From NCBI GenBank assembly GCA_946183365.1, contig CAMHAH010000021.1, positions 1 through 51,453 of the forward strand: a DNA stretch of 51,453 nt, given 5' to 3'. Origin of the DNA: an uncultured Clostridia bacterium (lineage in GTDB: Bacteria; Bacillota; Clostridia; Oscillospirales; Acutalibacteraceae). The notes beneath the pieces are model-generated. The model ran no database searches. It saw only the letters and a program-made list of their open reading frames with translations, and had not been told where the DNA came from. This document shows, piece by piece, positions 7,271 to 15,304 of this stretch. The position numbers and the translations under genes are program-made. Positions within the stretch are counted from its first letter, which is position 1, and every line of letters starts with the position of its first letter.

Positions 7271-8149
7271 TTAATTGCCTCTTTTCCAATAGGAAGTGAA
7301 CTGCTTGTCCTTGATAAACCCGAGCCTATCGTAAAACGACATATCGGACAGCACATATGCTTTCTTTGCACCGAGTGATCTTGCGCGGTTCAGCGCTTCA
7401 TAAATCACTGCTTTCGCTACGCCTTTTCCACGGTAGGACGACACGGTGCAGACAGGCTCAACATAGGCGTAGTCGGTCTTATCAGAGTACCACAGACAAC
7501 AGTAGGAAACATATTCTCCGTCGCGATTTTTAGCCGCTATGCTGAGCGCAGAATTGAAATGCTCGCGGAATATAGGAATTTCCATGATAATATCGCCATT
7601 CCTTTCAAATTCCGCTTTGTCTGTTCCATGGTCGAAGCCCTGCCACAAGAGCCATTGGAAGGCGTACGGCTCTTTCACAGGGTCAAGCTCTGCATATTGT
7701 AAGCCGTCGGGCAGATCGGCATGAAGCTCCTTTATAAGATCAATCCGCATAACAGTTTCTGTTTGTTCGGCAGGTGCGAAGCCTGCCGATTCAGCCATGT
7801 TGATTTTATCGGCACAGTCATCGCAGATTGCGATGCCCAAGCCGTTTTCATCCCTCAATTCACGATAAGCATAGTCGAGGATCTCGGGATAGAGTGCGCC
7901 GTATCCGGGCAGAACGCCGACGAACGCCTCGCCGAAATACATGTCATAGATCGCCGCGCCGACGACCTTCTCGCCGTCTGTCCAAAGCCCGATCGAGCGC
8001 ATCAGGCTCTTGTCAAATTCGGGATGCTCCGCCATCCACTCGAACCGTCCCCAGTTCCAGTTGATATGGTTCTGATCCTTGCGGTTCAGCTCGATCAAAA
8101 AATCGCAGACCGCTTCGTAATCCTTTTCACAGTAATTCCTGAATCTCAT
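7271..8149 (-). CDS. Tandem GNAT acetyltransferase
   Basis: The start is the ATG at 8149 (GTGAGGA just upstream), giving 292 residues. The N-terminal half is a divergent GNAT-like module (MRFRNYCEKDYEAVCDFL to about residue 150). The C-terminal half is a recognisable GNAT with YRGKGVAKAVIYEALNRA as the acetyl-CoA loop and SDMSFYDRLGF near the end. Two-module GNATs of this type include aminoglycoside and mycothiol-type enzymes; the substrate here is unknown. It starts 5 bp after the upstream GNAT stop, so the two are co-transcribed. Confidence 0.82.
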   Translation of the reverse strand: MRFRNYCEKDYEAVCDFLIELNRKDQNHINWNWGRFEWMAEHPEFDKSLMRSIGLWTDGEKVVGAAIYDMYFGEAFVGVLPGYGALYPEILDYAYRELRDENGLGIAICDDCADKINMAESAGFAPAEQTETVMRIDLIKELHADLPDGLQYAELDPVKEPYAFQWLLWQGFDHGTDKAEFERNGDIIMEIPIFREHFNSALSIAAKNRDGEYVSYCCLWYSDKTDYAYVEPVCTVSSYRGKGVAKAVIYEALNRARSLGAKKAYVLSDMSFYDRLGFIKDKQFTSYWKRGN

Positions 8150-8154
8150 AGTCC

Positions 8155-8568
8155 TCACCGTATCATCTTGAACATTCCCGGACCGTCCCACTCACAGGGG
8201 CGTTCCTCGAAACCATGCTTTTGATAGAACCCGACCGCTTCCTTTGAACTGATCAGCTCCAGACTGACCGCCCAACCGGGGGCGATATGCTCCCTGACAT
8301 ATTGCTCCAAAGCGTTTAGCAGCAGCGTGCCGACGCCCTTTGACTGATATTCGGGGACGACGGCAAAGTCCTTGATGTAGAACGACATACCGCCGTCGCC
8401 GATCAGGCGTACCATGCCGACAGGCGTATCATGATCGTAAGCTGTAAAGGTCGCGATGGTATTCTCAAGCGCCGTTTGTACCTGTTCGATTCCCGGCGGC
8501 TCCCATCCGACAGAGGCGTAGAGCTGCAAAAACAATCCAGCGGATAATCCGTTAGCTTTTACTGTCAT
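8155..8568 (-). CDS. GNAT family N-acetyltransferase
   Basis: The start is the ATG at 8568 (AAGGAG upstream), giving 137 residues. The GNAT core is clear: DFAVVPEYQSKGVGTLLLNA with the acetyl-CoA loop, and SSKEAVGFYQKHGFEERP at the C-terminus. This is the short single-domain GNAT type. It begins two bases before the end of the flavodoxin-like gene's stop region and belongs to the TetR-headed operon. Confidence 0.88.
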   Translation of the reverse strand: MTVKANGLSAGLFLQLYASVGWEPPGIEQVQTALENTIATFTAYDHDTPVGMVRLIGDGGMSFYIKDFAVVPEYQSKGVGTLLLNALEQYVREHIAPGWAVSLELISSKEAVGFYQKHGFEERPCEWDGPGMFKMIR

Positions 8569-8569
8569 A

Positions 8570-9277
8570 TTATTCTCCTTTTCTGCTTTTCTTCCAAGGA
8601 CGCGCCTTACCTGTCCAACCTTTCTCTCTCCAATAGCGCATATCTGCCTCATTCCAACCGCTTTTCTGCATGAGGTGCATCAGCCAAAAGTAGCCTTTGG
8701 TTTTCAGACCGGGCTTTACGCAGCCTTTATGACGACAGATCCTTTTCGCGATGGAGTCTGTTTCCCTTTTGATTTTCTGCTTTTTCTTTTCAGACACCTT
8801 GCTCCAATCAATTGCGGCAACTCCGAGTCCGAATTTGTATATCTTAGCCACGCCCCAGAAAAACAAGCTGTATGACATATCCTTATTGGTGGATTTCATG
8901 CCGCCGCCCGCGGCTGTGGAAATGCACACGCCCTGCTTTTCAAACATCTTTTCCTCAGGACGGTGAACCATCCACCTGTAACCGTAGTGATCTAAAAACG
9001 CCTTCATAGCTCCCGTTGCGTGATAGACGTAGACGGGACTTGCGAGGATAATCACATCCGCTTCATCAATTGTCTGTGTGATAGTGGTGAGCTTGTCATA
9101 ATGCGGACATTTAGTTTCGCTTTCGACAAAACAACGCGTGCATCCGCAGCAAAATTCTCCGAAATCCCTCGGTAAAAAGAATTCAGATATTTCTCCGCCG
9201 ATTTTTTCCGCAAGTATACGCGCAATATGGTAGGTCGATCCTTTGTGGCTCTGACCGTGAATGATAACTATTTTCAT
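8570..9277 (-). CDS. Flavodoxin-fold NAD(P)H-dependent oxidoreductase
   Basis: The start is the ATG at 9277 (AGGGAG upstream), giving 235 residues. The FMN-binding loop is IHGQSHKGSTYHIA, followed by a Cys-rich CCGCTRCFVESETKCPH segment and the DVIILASPVYVYHATGAMK pocket. It is a paralogue-like relative of the protein at 3,425-4,111. The C-terminal region is Lys/Trp-rich. Its ATG overlaps the upstream hydrolase stop as ATGA, indicating translational coupling. Confidence 0.86.
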   Translation of the reverse strand: MKIVIIHGQSHKGSTYHIARILAEKIGGEISEFFLPRDFGEFCCGCTRCFVESETKCPHYDKLTTITQTIDEADVIILASPVYVYHATGAMKAFLDHYGYRWMVHRPEEKMFEKQGVCISTAAGGGMKSTNKDMSYSLFFWGVAKIYKFGLGVAAIDWSKVSEKKKQKIKRETDSIAKRICRHKGCVKPGLKTKGYFWLMHLMQKSGWNEADMRYWREKGWTGKARPWKKSRKGE

Positions 9278-9876
9278 TTTGATTTCTCCCTGATCCAATT
9301 ATCTAAAAACTGCATCTGTTCCTTTGTGTGGAACCAATGCTCGCCGTTTTCCATAACGGTAAGGCTTGCGTGACGCTTTTCGGTAAATGCGATGATCGTT
9401 TCATAGGAAGTGAGCGCGTCATTCCTGCCGTACAGAATCGTCGTAGGAACACTCCATTTCACCGGGTGCTCACGCACATAACAAAGATATTCCCACGACA
9501 AGTCCTCACCGAAATCGGTGCGGATCACGCCCTGCTCCTTCAACTCGTCCTCGGTCACATTCGTCCAAGTCATCCTATCGGCGATCAGCTTTTCCATATC
9601 GACGATCGGCGAGATAAAATAAGCTCTATCTATCATCGCGCCGATATCAGCGTTCATGCTGAAATACGCGCCGATACTGTTGGCGATCAGGATAACATGG
9701 TCATATTCCTCTTTCAGCCTTGTGACCGCATGATATATCTCTTTACCCGTCTCCCACGGCGTAAAGGTCTGATAATCCAAGCCCATCACATCATAATCGG
9801 GAAACAGCAACTTGTAATGCTCGCTTTCTGTCGCACTGCCGCCCTTACCGTGGATATACAAAACTGCGTTTTTCAT
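9274..9876 (-). CDS. Alpha/beta-hydrolase
   Basis: The protein has 200 residues. The oxyanion-side motif YIHGKGGSATESEHY is at the N-terminus. The nucleophile elbow is degenerate (ILIANSIGAYF, A-N-S-I-G instead of G-x-S-x-G), the acid is in LYGRNDALTSY, and the His in MENGEHWFHT. It is a compact serine hydrolase. It is the second gene of the TetR operon, so its expression is probably controlled by that repressor. Confidence 0.85.
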   Translation of the reverse strand: MKNAVLYIHGKGGSATESEHYKLLFPDYDVMGLDYQTFTPWETGKEIYHAVTRLKEEYDHVILIANSIGAYFSMNADIGAMIDRAYFISPIVDMEKLIADRMTWTNVTEDELKEQGVIRTDFGEDLSWEYLCYVREHPVKWSVPTTILYGRNDALTSYETIIAFTEKRHASLTVMENGEHWFHTKEQMQFLDNWIREKSK

Positions 9877-9900
9877 ATTTCCGTATTCTATTCAACTATC

Positions 9901-10488
9901 CTAAGCGCTCATATACACATCACAGAAATGTCGGATGTGCCGCTCAATTCTATCTATTATCTCCTGCTCAAACTGCGGCTGTCTGTCCGCTTGGGATATC
10001 CAAAGAACAACAGGCGATACAAGCTCTGTCGCGAGCAGCGCGGGGTCATCCTTGACGAACAGCCCCTTCTCCATCATGCCCTCGATGATCCTTGTGTACA
10101 TCTTCTGAACGCCCTCGAGCTGGTGGCGGGTGGTGATAGCGGCAAGTCTGTCGCTTCGGAATTGCTCCTGCACCAGGAATTTGCGGATCTTGCGGATCAT
10201 CGGGTCGCGCATGGTGAACAGGATCCTTTCCATCGTGACGCGGACGAAATCTTCCCTGCTTTCGGGAATCTTTCCGATGTGCTGCTCCGAACCGAAGGAT
10301 TCCTCATACCGCGCTTCCGCGTTGTCGATCAGCGCGTTCAAAATATCCTCTTTTCCCTTGTAATGCTTATAGAGCGACGGCGCTTTGATCCCAACCTTTT
10401 CGGCAATCTGTTCTACACCCGTTCCGTCGTAACCGTTCTCAGCAAACAGCGTTAACGCTTCATCAAGTATTCTATCTTTTGTAGACAT
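9901..10488 (-). CDS. TetR/AcrR-family regulator
   Basis: The start is the ATG at 10488 (GGAGGG upstream), giving 195 residues. The TetR N-terminal domain (residues 3-50) reads ILDEALTLFAENGYDGTGVEQIA and APSLYKHYKGKEDIL. The C-terminal ligand domain is divergent. Its promoter is fully embedded in a large palindrome, so it most likely represses itself and the downstream hydrolase, reductase, acetyltransferase and kinase-like genes. Confidence 0.92.
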   Translation of the reverse strand: MSTKDRILDEALTLFAENGYDGTGVEQIAEKVGIKAPSLYKHYKGKEDILNALIDNAEARYEESFGSEQHIGKIPESREDFVRVTMERILFTMRDPMIRKIRKFLVQEQFRSDRLAAITTRHQLEGVQKMYTRIIEGMMEKGLFVKDDPALLATELVSPVVLWISQADRQPQFEQEIIDRIERHIRHFCDVYMSA

Positions 10489-10507
10489 AATTCCCTCCAA
10501 AAAGAAA

Positions 10508-10556
10508 AGCTAAAAAACATTAGCTTTATTATAGCTAATGTTTTTTAGCTCGTCAA
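10508..10556 (-). promoter_or_regulatory. TetR promoter embedded in an 18-bp-arm operator
   Basis: Minus-strand -35 TTGACG (10551-10556) and -10 TATAAT (10528-10533) have a 17-bp spacer. A perfect inverted repeat with 18-bp arms (10508-10525 and 10533-10550, AGCTAATGTTTTTTAGCT) and a 7-bp centre covers the spacer, the -10 and the start region. A bound dimer pair would exclude RNA polymerase. Confidence 0.88.
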
Positions 10557-10783
10557 GAGTATTATAAGATTATTATAAAAAAACAGGGCTATTACTTTCT
10601 GTAATGCGATAACCCATAATCCTGTGTCTCTGAATTTATTATATGCGTTTACCTATACACGCACCTACTATTTGCTTAGAATATTGTATTTCTATGCTAA
10701 CTATTGGTAAGGCTGCAAGATTGTACGATTGCAAGTGGGCGTACGGTTCTGCAATCTTACTTTAGCTGTTTAGCACCAAGCTA

Positions 10784-10862
10784 AAAGCTGCCTTGGCTTT
10801 CCAAGACAGCTTTCTATATCCTATTCAGTTTTCACTTTCTCCGCTAAGGACATCGCCCTTTG
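10784..10862 (-). repeat. 3'-UTR element, copy 1 (downstream of the lipoprotein hydrolase)
   Basis: Read on the minus strand: small hairpin AAGGGCGATGTCCTT (10846-10860), then TAGCGGA, a short variable stretch, the box CTGAATAGGATA, and a terminal hairpin GAAAGCTGTCTTGG/CCAAGGCAGCTTT followed by TT. Copies 2 (24,202-24,275) and 3 (46,201-46,292) keep the first hairpin and the box but have a different terminal stem. The rest of 10,557-10,939 shows no gene, only another hairpin near 10,890-10,920. Confidence 0.7.
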
Positions 10863-10939
10863 TGGGGAGAGGAGGAACCGCCACATGAGTACGGGAGTGG
10901 TCACACTTGACCGCTCCCACCGAATACGGCGCGTGACGA

Positions 10940-11038
10940 CGACGGATTGATGTTCCCAAAGTAGATGTCCTCTAATGTGGTCATGATATCACGCCCCTTT
11001 CAAGCATAACACAATACCACAAGTTTTGGAGAAGTCAA
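10940..11038 (-). pseudogene. Truncated duplicate of the DUF6809 promoter and 5' end
   Basis: The first 13 or so codons (MTTLEDIYFGNINPS) from the ATG at 10984, the leader, -10 (11011-11016) and -35 (11033-11038) match the DUF6809 gene at 1,369-1,698. Similarity then stops abruptly at about 10,940. It is a fragment left by a duplication or recombination. Confidence 0.8.
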
Positions 11039-11088
11039 GACAAATATAGTAAGGTTAATCGTATTCTATGAACAATTGAAAAATACAA

Positions 11089-11119
11089 CCGCCAAGCGGG
11101 ATAATCTCCTGTTTGACGG
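11089..11119 (-). terminator. Terminator after the lipoprotein hydrolase
   Basis: Arms 11089-11101 and 11107-11119 pair with a few mismatches (CCGTCAAACAGGA against TCCCGCTTGGCGG on the minus strand), followed by GTATTTTTC. A related degenerate sequence occurs at 13,153-13,177. Confidence 0.65.
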
Positions 11120-11127
11120 CTGTAACT

Positions 11128-12075
11128 TTATTCTTGATTCAACCAATCACGGATGGTTTGGTAATCCTTCTCATGAACGATGCCGTGAATATCATCGTCA
11201 TAGGTGATAAAGGTACAGTCGGTGTTGTCCTTTAACTTCTCGTACAACTTCTCCGCCTGACTGTAAGGAACCTGTTTGTCCTGCTTTGCGTGGAACATCA
11301 GCACGGGCATTTTGATTTCGTCCGCCCAATAAACAGCCGAGCGTTCTTTGTACTCCTCGGGCTTTTCCTCGGGCGTAAAGCCTATTGTTTCCTTCAAAAC
11401 GGTTTTCATATCGTCGCGGACTTCATACGCTTCAAACAAATCGCATAGGGCGCTGAGAGCGATTATCCGCTTGATCCTACTGTCCTTTCGTGCCGCAGGG
11501 TAGGTCATCACGCCGCCGCGGGAAGAACCCGCCACGCAAAAATCGTCCATATCAATAAACGAGAAATGCTTTTCACACAGATCGATAAGCTTGATAACGT
11601 CATTGAGGTCGTCGCCGCCGAAGTGATCCTCTCCCTCCGAGCCACCGCAGCCTCTGTACTGAGACGCGATAACAATGCGGTCACACACGGCGCAGATCGG
11701 GGCGAGCGTGTTGTTTTCCAGCTTGCCGTAATCTCTGTTGCCGCCGTGGTTGAACATGACACATTTGCCGGGCTTCTGCGTTTTTTCAACGGAAAGCGGT
11801 ATGGACAAGTAGCCTTCGATTTTCAGTCCGTCCGAAAGGTAGTTGAATTTATATGTGGTACAGAACCCATCATATTTTCCGCCCTGATTGACCTTGACGA
11901 AGCCAAACACCTCGCTGTTTTCGTAATTCTCCATATCGTAAATATTGATTTTCTCGGTTGCAACTGCTGTCTCACTGACGGACTCTTGATTCTTTACGAT
12001 GCTGTTTTCACTGCAAGCTGAAAAAACTATTGCCGCCATAACCAGCGACAAGATGATAGCTGTTAATCTTTTCAT
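11128..12075 (-). CDS. Lipoprotein alpha/beta-hydrolase (S9/dienelactone hydrolase-like)
   Basis: The protein has 315 residues. A lipoprotein signal peptide ends at the lipobox FSAC (Cys near residue 20), so it is anchored outside the membrane. The hydrolase core shows CVMFNHGGNRDYG (oxyanion strand), the nucleophile elbow VAGSSRGGVMTY (near residue 187), the acid in FHAKQDKQVP and the His in DDDIHGIVHE. This pattern matches prolyl-oligopeptidase or acyl-esterase type enzymes. It follows the membrane XRE regulator gene by 13 bp. The substrate is unknown. Confidence 0.88.
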   Translation of the reverse strand: MKRLTAIILSLVMAAIVFSACSENSIVKNQESVSETAVATEKINIYDMENYENSEVFGFVKVNQGGKYDGFCTTYKFNYLSDGLKIEGYLSIPLSVEKTQKPGKCVMFNHGGNRDYGKLENNTLAPICAVCDRIVIASQYRGCGGSEGEDHFGGDDLNDVIKLIDLCEKHFSFIDMDDFCVAGSSRGGVMTYPAARKDSRIKRIIALSALCDLFEAYEVRDDMKTVLKETIGFTPEEKPEEYKERSAVYWADEIKMPVLMFHAKQDKQVPYSQAEKLYEKLKDNTDCTFITYDDDIHGIVHEKDYQTIRDWLNQE

Positions 12076-12088
12076 TACTATTACCTCG

Positions 12089-12952
12089 TTATAGTGTCAT
12101 CTGAATTACAAGCTGTCTCTTGCGGTATAATGTCGCCGCCATGTATATGATAAGGATTGGAATCAGAGAGAGTGCAAAGACGCGAAGCGATGAGGTGATA
12201 AGATATTTAGTAAGCTTTGCGGTTCCGAGAACCGAAATCAAGCTGCTGATATAAGCCCCAAAAATCTTCATCATTACCAGACCCGCGCATATACAGACTG
12301 CAACCGGTTTCTGCGGCTTTTTTCCGAGAAAAAACAGCAGCACCGAAATAATGAACGCCGCATCTATCGCCGCGCTGAGTGCAAAGCTCCATGCGGAAGC
12401 CGGATTGTTTTTCCTCCAATCCAAATATTGCATTACGAATATATTAATGAAATCGATGCCGATAAGCATTACCGCAATTTTCGCAGCAGCACCGGGGGTA
12501 ATCGTATCCTTTATCGATTTTATCATGCCAAAAAGCAAAACGGCTGTAATCAAGCCTGCGCTTATCGCGTTTGCAATCTGCGCGGCAATCTCATAATTCG
12601 TTTGGAATGCTCGGTTTTCAGTCAGGTTAAAACAAATGAACCATATTAGCTGCACAAGATTGGTAACAAACGCCGCAGTAAAAATGGCTGTCTGTATTCT
12701 TTTATATAACGGATATTCGATTACCGGGTTCACATCGGGATAGTTTTGCATATCATCATTATCTAACAGCTTATCCAAAGTGGTGTCAAGTGCCACGGCA
12801 AGTGACTTTGCCGTCAGTAAATCAGGGTAGCGCGATCCGTTCTCCCAGCGCGAGACCGCCTGACGTGAAACAAATAATTTATCCGCAAGCGTTTGCTGGG
12901 TGATTCCTTTTTCTTCTCTTGCTTTTCTTATGTTTTCCCCAAATTCAGCCAA
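12089..12952 (-). CDS. XRE-family regulator with multi-pass membrane domain
   Basis: The protein has 287 residues. The start is a TTG at 12952 with AAAGG upstream. The Cro/C1 helix-turn-helix (residues 5-60) reads ITQQTLADKLFVSRQAVSRWE. From about residue 85 there are about six hydrophobic helices (for example LVQLIWFICFNL and FALSAAIDAAFIISVLLFFL). It is a membrane-bound regulator, probably responding to an envelope signal and controlling the lipoprotein hydrolase downstream. A TATAAT lies 30-40 bp upstream on the minus strand. Confidence 0.85.
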   Translation of the reverse strand: MAEFGENIRKAREEKGITQQTLADKLFVSRQAVSRWENGSRYPDLLTAKSLAVALDTTLDKLLDNDDMQNYPDVNPVIEYPLYKRIQTAIFTAAFVTNLVQLIWFICFNLTENRAFQTNYEIAAQIANAISAGLITAVLLFGMIKSIKDTITPGAAAKIAVMLIGIDFINIFVMQYLDWRKNNPASAWSFALSAAIDAAFIISVLLFFLGKKPQKPVAVCICAGLVMMKIFGAYISSLISVLGTAKLTKYLITSSLRVFALSLIPILIIYMAATLYRKRQLVIQMTL

Positions 12953-13152
12953 GTATAACTACCTTTCCGTTTTTTCTTCATTATATATTATAACCGCAAA
13001 AAAAGAAAGCACCACCTACCAAAAACGATGTTGACAGTATGGTGCGTTCAGTATTTAAGCCGTTTTCACGATTATAGGCTTTCTGACTGGGGAGAGACTA
13101 ATAAGATAATTGTTCATATTCAACTTTCTAAATAACTGAACAAAATATTGTT

Positions 13153-13177
13153 AAGCGGGATAGTCTCCTGTTTGGCG
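13153..13177. repeat. Degenerate copy of the 11,092-11,118 hairpin sequence
   Basis: AAGCGGGATAGTCTCCTGTTTGGCG matches the terminator region at 11,092-11,116 with few differences, and TGAACAA also precedes both copies. The divergent intergenic region 12,953-13,322 otherwise holds only promoter sequence. Confidence 0.5.
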
Positions 13178-13265
13178 ACTCATTTCTTTGAATAATAACC
13201 ACTTATATTATTGTTACGTGCGTATAAGTGTATAATTGCTCATCGCAACTCCCGCGTCGGTAGTA

Positions 13266-13294
13266 TAGACAAATGTCTGTTTATTTGCTATAAT
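13266..13294 (+). promoter_or_regulatory. Promoter of the XRE regulator at 13,323
   Basis: -35 TAGACA (13266-13271) and -10 TATAAT (13289-13294) have a 17-bp spacer. A small palindrome AGACA-AA-TGTCT overlaps the -35 and could be an operator. Confidence 0.75.
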
Positions 13295-13322
13295 AGACTC
13301 ATCAATCAACGGAGGGTTGAAA

Positions 13323-14162
13323 ATGAGCGTCATCGGAGAGCAAATCAAGAAATACCGTATTCAAAAGAATTATACACAGGAAAAGCTAGGCAACTTAATC
13401 GGCGTCACGACGCAGGCGGTCTCTAAATGGGAACGAGGCGGTACTCCCGACGCGGAGATTCTGCCGAAGCTCGCCGACGCGCTTGAAGTGAGCATCGACG
13501 CACTTTATGGCAGAGAGGAACAGGATTTTCAGCTTGCGATCATCACAAAGCTGAGTTCCATGCCGGGCGATGAAGCTTTTCGCTGTGCGTTTAATTTCTG
13601 CTGGTCGCTGATCCTGGGGCTGACGGGAAGAGAGAACTTCTCTGAGGATTTTGCCGATACCTTTGTCATCCATTCCGAGAAAAAAAGAGATCCCTGCCCG
13701 GATTATTTTGCCAAGCTGTTGAACGACGACGGCTTAGCCTTGGCGCGGATCTCAAATGACTTCCGTCATTTCTTTCTGATGACGCGTCCTAAGACAGACA
13801 ACATTCTCTCGCATTTTGAAAGCGAAGAAGCTATCAGACAGGTTTTCACGCTGTTTGCGGACAAGAAGATACTGCACATCATGTATTATCTTTATACGGT
13901 ATCTGATATACCGGTCACCGCGCCGCTCATCAGCCAGGGAACCGAGATAGAATTACAGGATGTCGAGCGCTGTATGAAGACACTCTGCGACAAGCAGATC
14001 GTGCATCCCATGAAGATCGCCTCCGTTGACGGAGAGATCAACTCCTACATCATGCGCTTCGAGACCAACGTACTGCCGTTGCTCTGCTTTGCGGATGGGA
14101 TTGCCAAGGGCTCTCCGCACCCTGTTTTCGGTGTGTGCGACAGGAAAAAACCGGTTTTCTAA
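13323..14162 (+). CDS. XRE-family transcriptional regulator
   Basis: The start is the ATG at 13323, 6 bp after GGAGGG, giving 279 residues. The N-terminal Cro/C1 helix-turn-helix (residues 5-60) reads YTQEKLGNLIGVTTQAVSKWE. The remaining ~210 residues are soluble and contain a winged-helix-like region (TAPLISQGTEIELQDVERCMKTLCDKQIV) that could be a second DNA-binding or dimerisation module. It lies upstream of the dockerin/esterase genes but has its own promoter and terminator, so control of that cluster is only a guess. Confidence 0.85.
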   Translation: MSVIGEQIKKYRIQKNYTQEKLGNLIGVTTQAVSKWERGGTPDAEILPKLADALEVSIDALYGREEQDFQLAIITKLSSMPGDEAFRCAFNFCWSLILGLTGRENFSEDFADTFVIHSEKKRDPCPDYFAKLLNDDGLALARISNDFRHFFLMTRPKTDNILSHFESEEAIRQVFTLFADKKILHIMYYLYTVSDIPVTAPLISQGTEIELQDVERCMKTLCDKQIVHPMKIASVDGEINSYIMRFETNVLPLLCFADGIAKGSPHPVFGVCDRKKPVF

Positions 14163-14204
14163 ACTAACAGTTGTATTATTCTATTATCCGTTGGATAGAT
14201 GGTT

Positions 14205-14243
14205 AAACAGTTGCTTGATACTTATCAGGCAACTGTTTTATTA
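14205..14243 (+). terminator. Rho-independent terminator after the XRE gene
   Basis: Stem AAACAGTTGC (14205-14214) / GCAACTGTTT (14229-14238), extended inward by TGAT/ATCA, followed by TTATTATAT. Confidence 0.8.
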
Positions 14244-14290
14244 TATAGATAGTAGTCAACTCGCAAATTATTGTTGAAAGGATGATTTAT

Positions 14291-15253
14291 ATGAAAACTG
14301 TTTTGACAAAAGTCTTAGCTTTGATCCTCGTTATCTTTATGATGACCTCCTGTGCTATAACCGTTGTCAGCGCACAGGACATGAACTATCAACCGCAGCG
14401 CTCCGTCGATGAGGCGATCGCTCAGGCGGAATCGGCGGCAGGCGAACCTATCGCTACCAACCGTATCTACTTCCAAATGCCCCGTTTGGACAGCTGGTAC
14501 AGCGAATACGGCGTCTATCAGGACAGGTTTTGCGCAGGCATTTACTGGTGGGACGGTTCCGTTATTCCTCTTTCCTACCCCGGCTATCGCGCGTCCGTCG
14601 ATAATTACGATCAGGGAGTCTACTATGCCGACGTCCCCGCCGACGTTATCAACGTGATCTGGAACAACGGCTTTTTCGCGGAGCAATCGGAGAATGCCGA
14701 TGTATTTGATCAGCATTGTCAGACTAAAGAAGTCAACATCGAAGAAGCATATGCAGGCGACTATGACACTCTCCCCGAGGGCAGTCCCAACCAAAACAAT
14801 ATGGACGGCTGTATCTTCATCGTCGATCCCGATCCCGAGACAACCACAAGTCAGTATATACCCAACAGACCGTACTCAGGCAACTGGTATGTTTACTACG
14901 GCGACGGCTGCTACGGCAGCTACGCGACAACGAGCGGGAACTTTATCTCGTATGATACAAACTGCCTGAACCCTGATCACTTCGACGATAACGGCAACCA
15001 TATCGGCGGCGATCATATCAAAGCGCCTGTCGCGTTTGTCTACGGTGACGCCGACTGTGACGGCGAGGTCACGATAACTGATGTAACGGCAATTCAGCGA
15101 ATATTAGTGAAAATGAGCTTTGAGCCGTTCAATGAAAAAGCCGCCGACGTGAACGGCGACGGTTTGGATATCACTGACGCAACCTTGATCCAGCGCTTCG
15201 AGACAAAGATGATCGACCACTTCCCTATAGAAAATGAAACAGCAAACGAATAA
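14291..15253 (+). CDS. Secreted dockerin protein with starch-binding-like module
   Basis: The start is the ATG at 14291 (AAAGGA 8 bases upstream), giving 320 residues. The N-terminus is a signal peptide or lipobox (VIFMMTSCA). The middle (about residues 55-235) resembles starch-binding modules found in Ruminococcus proteins: IYFQMPRLDSW, AGIYWWDGS and VINVIWNNG. The C-terminus is a type I dockerin with two calcium-binding repeats, GDADCDGEVTITDVTAIQR and ADVNGDGLDITDATLIQR. Dockerins bind cohesins on scaffoldins, so the protein is expected to join an amylosome or cellulosome-like complex. No catalytic domain is visible; it may be a binding or adaptor component. No scaffoldin is present in this window. 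Confidence 0.88.
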   Translation: MKTVLTKVLALILVIFMMTSCAITVVSAQDMNYQPQRSVDEAIAQAESAAGEPIATNRIYFQMPRLDSWYSEYGVYQDRFCAGIYWWDGSVIPLSYPGYRASVDNYDQGVYYADVPADVINVIWNNGFFAEQSENADVFDQHCQTKEVNIEEAYAGDYDTLPEGSPNQNNMDGCIFIVDPDPETTTSQYIPNRPYSGNWYVYYGDGCYGSYATTSGNFISYDTNCLNPDHFDDNGNHIGGDHIKAPVAFVYGDADCDGEVTITDVTAIQRILVKMSFEPFNEKAADVNGDGLDITDATLIQRFETKMIDHFPIENETANE

Positions 15254-15304
15254 TATATATCAGTTGAGGAACAGAGAAATGCGTTTTTACAGAGGGGGTA
15301 TAGC

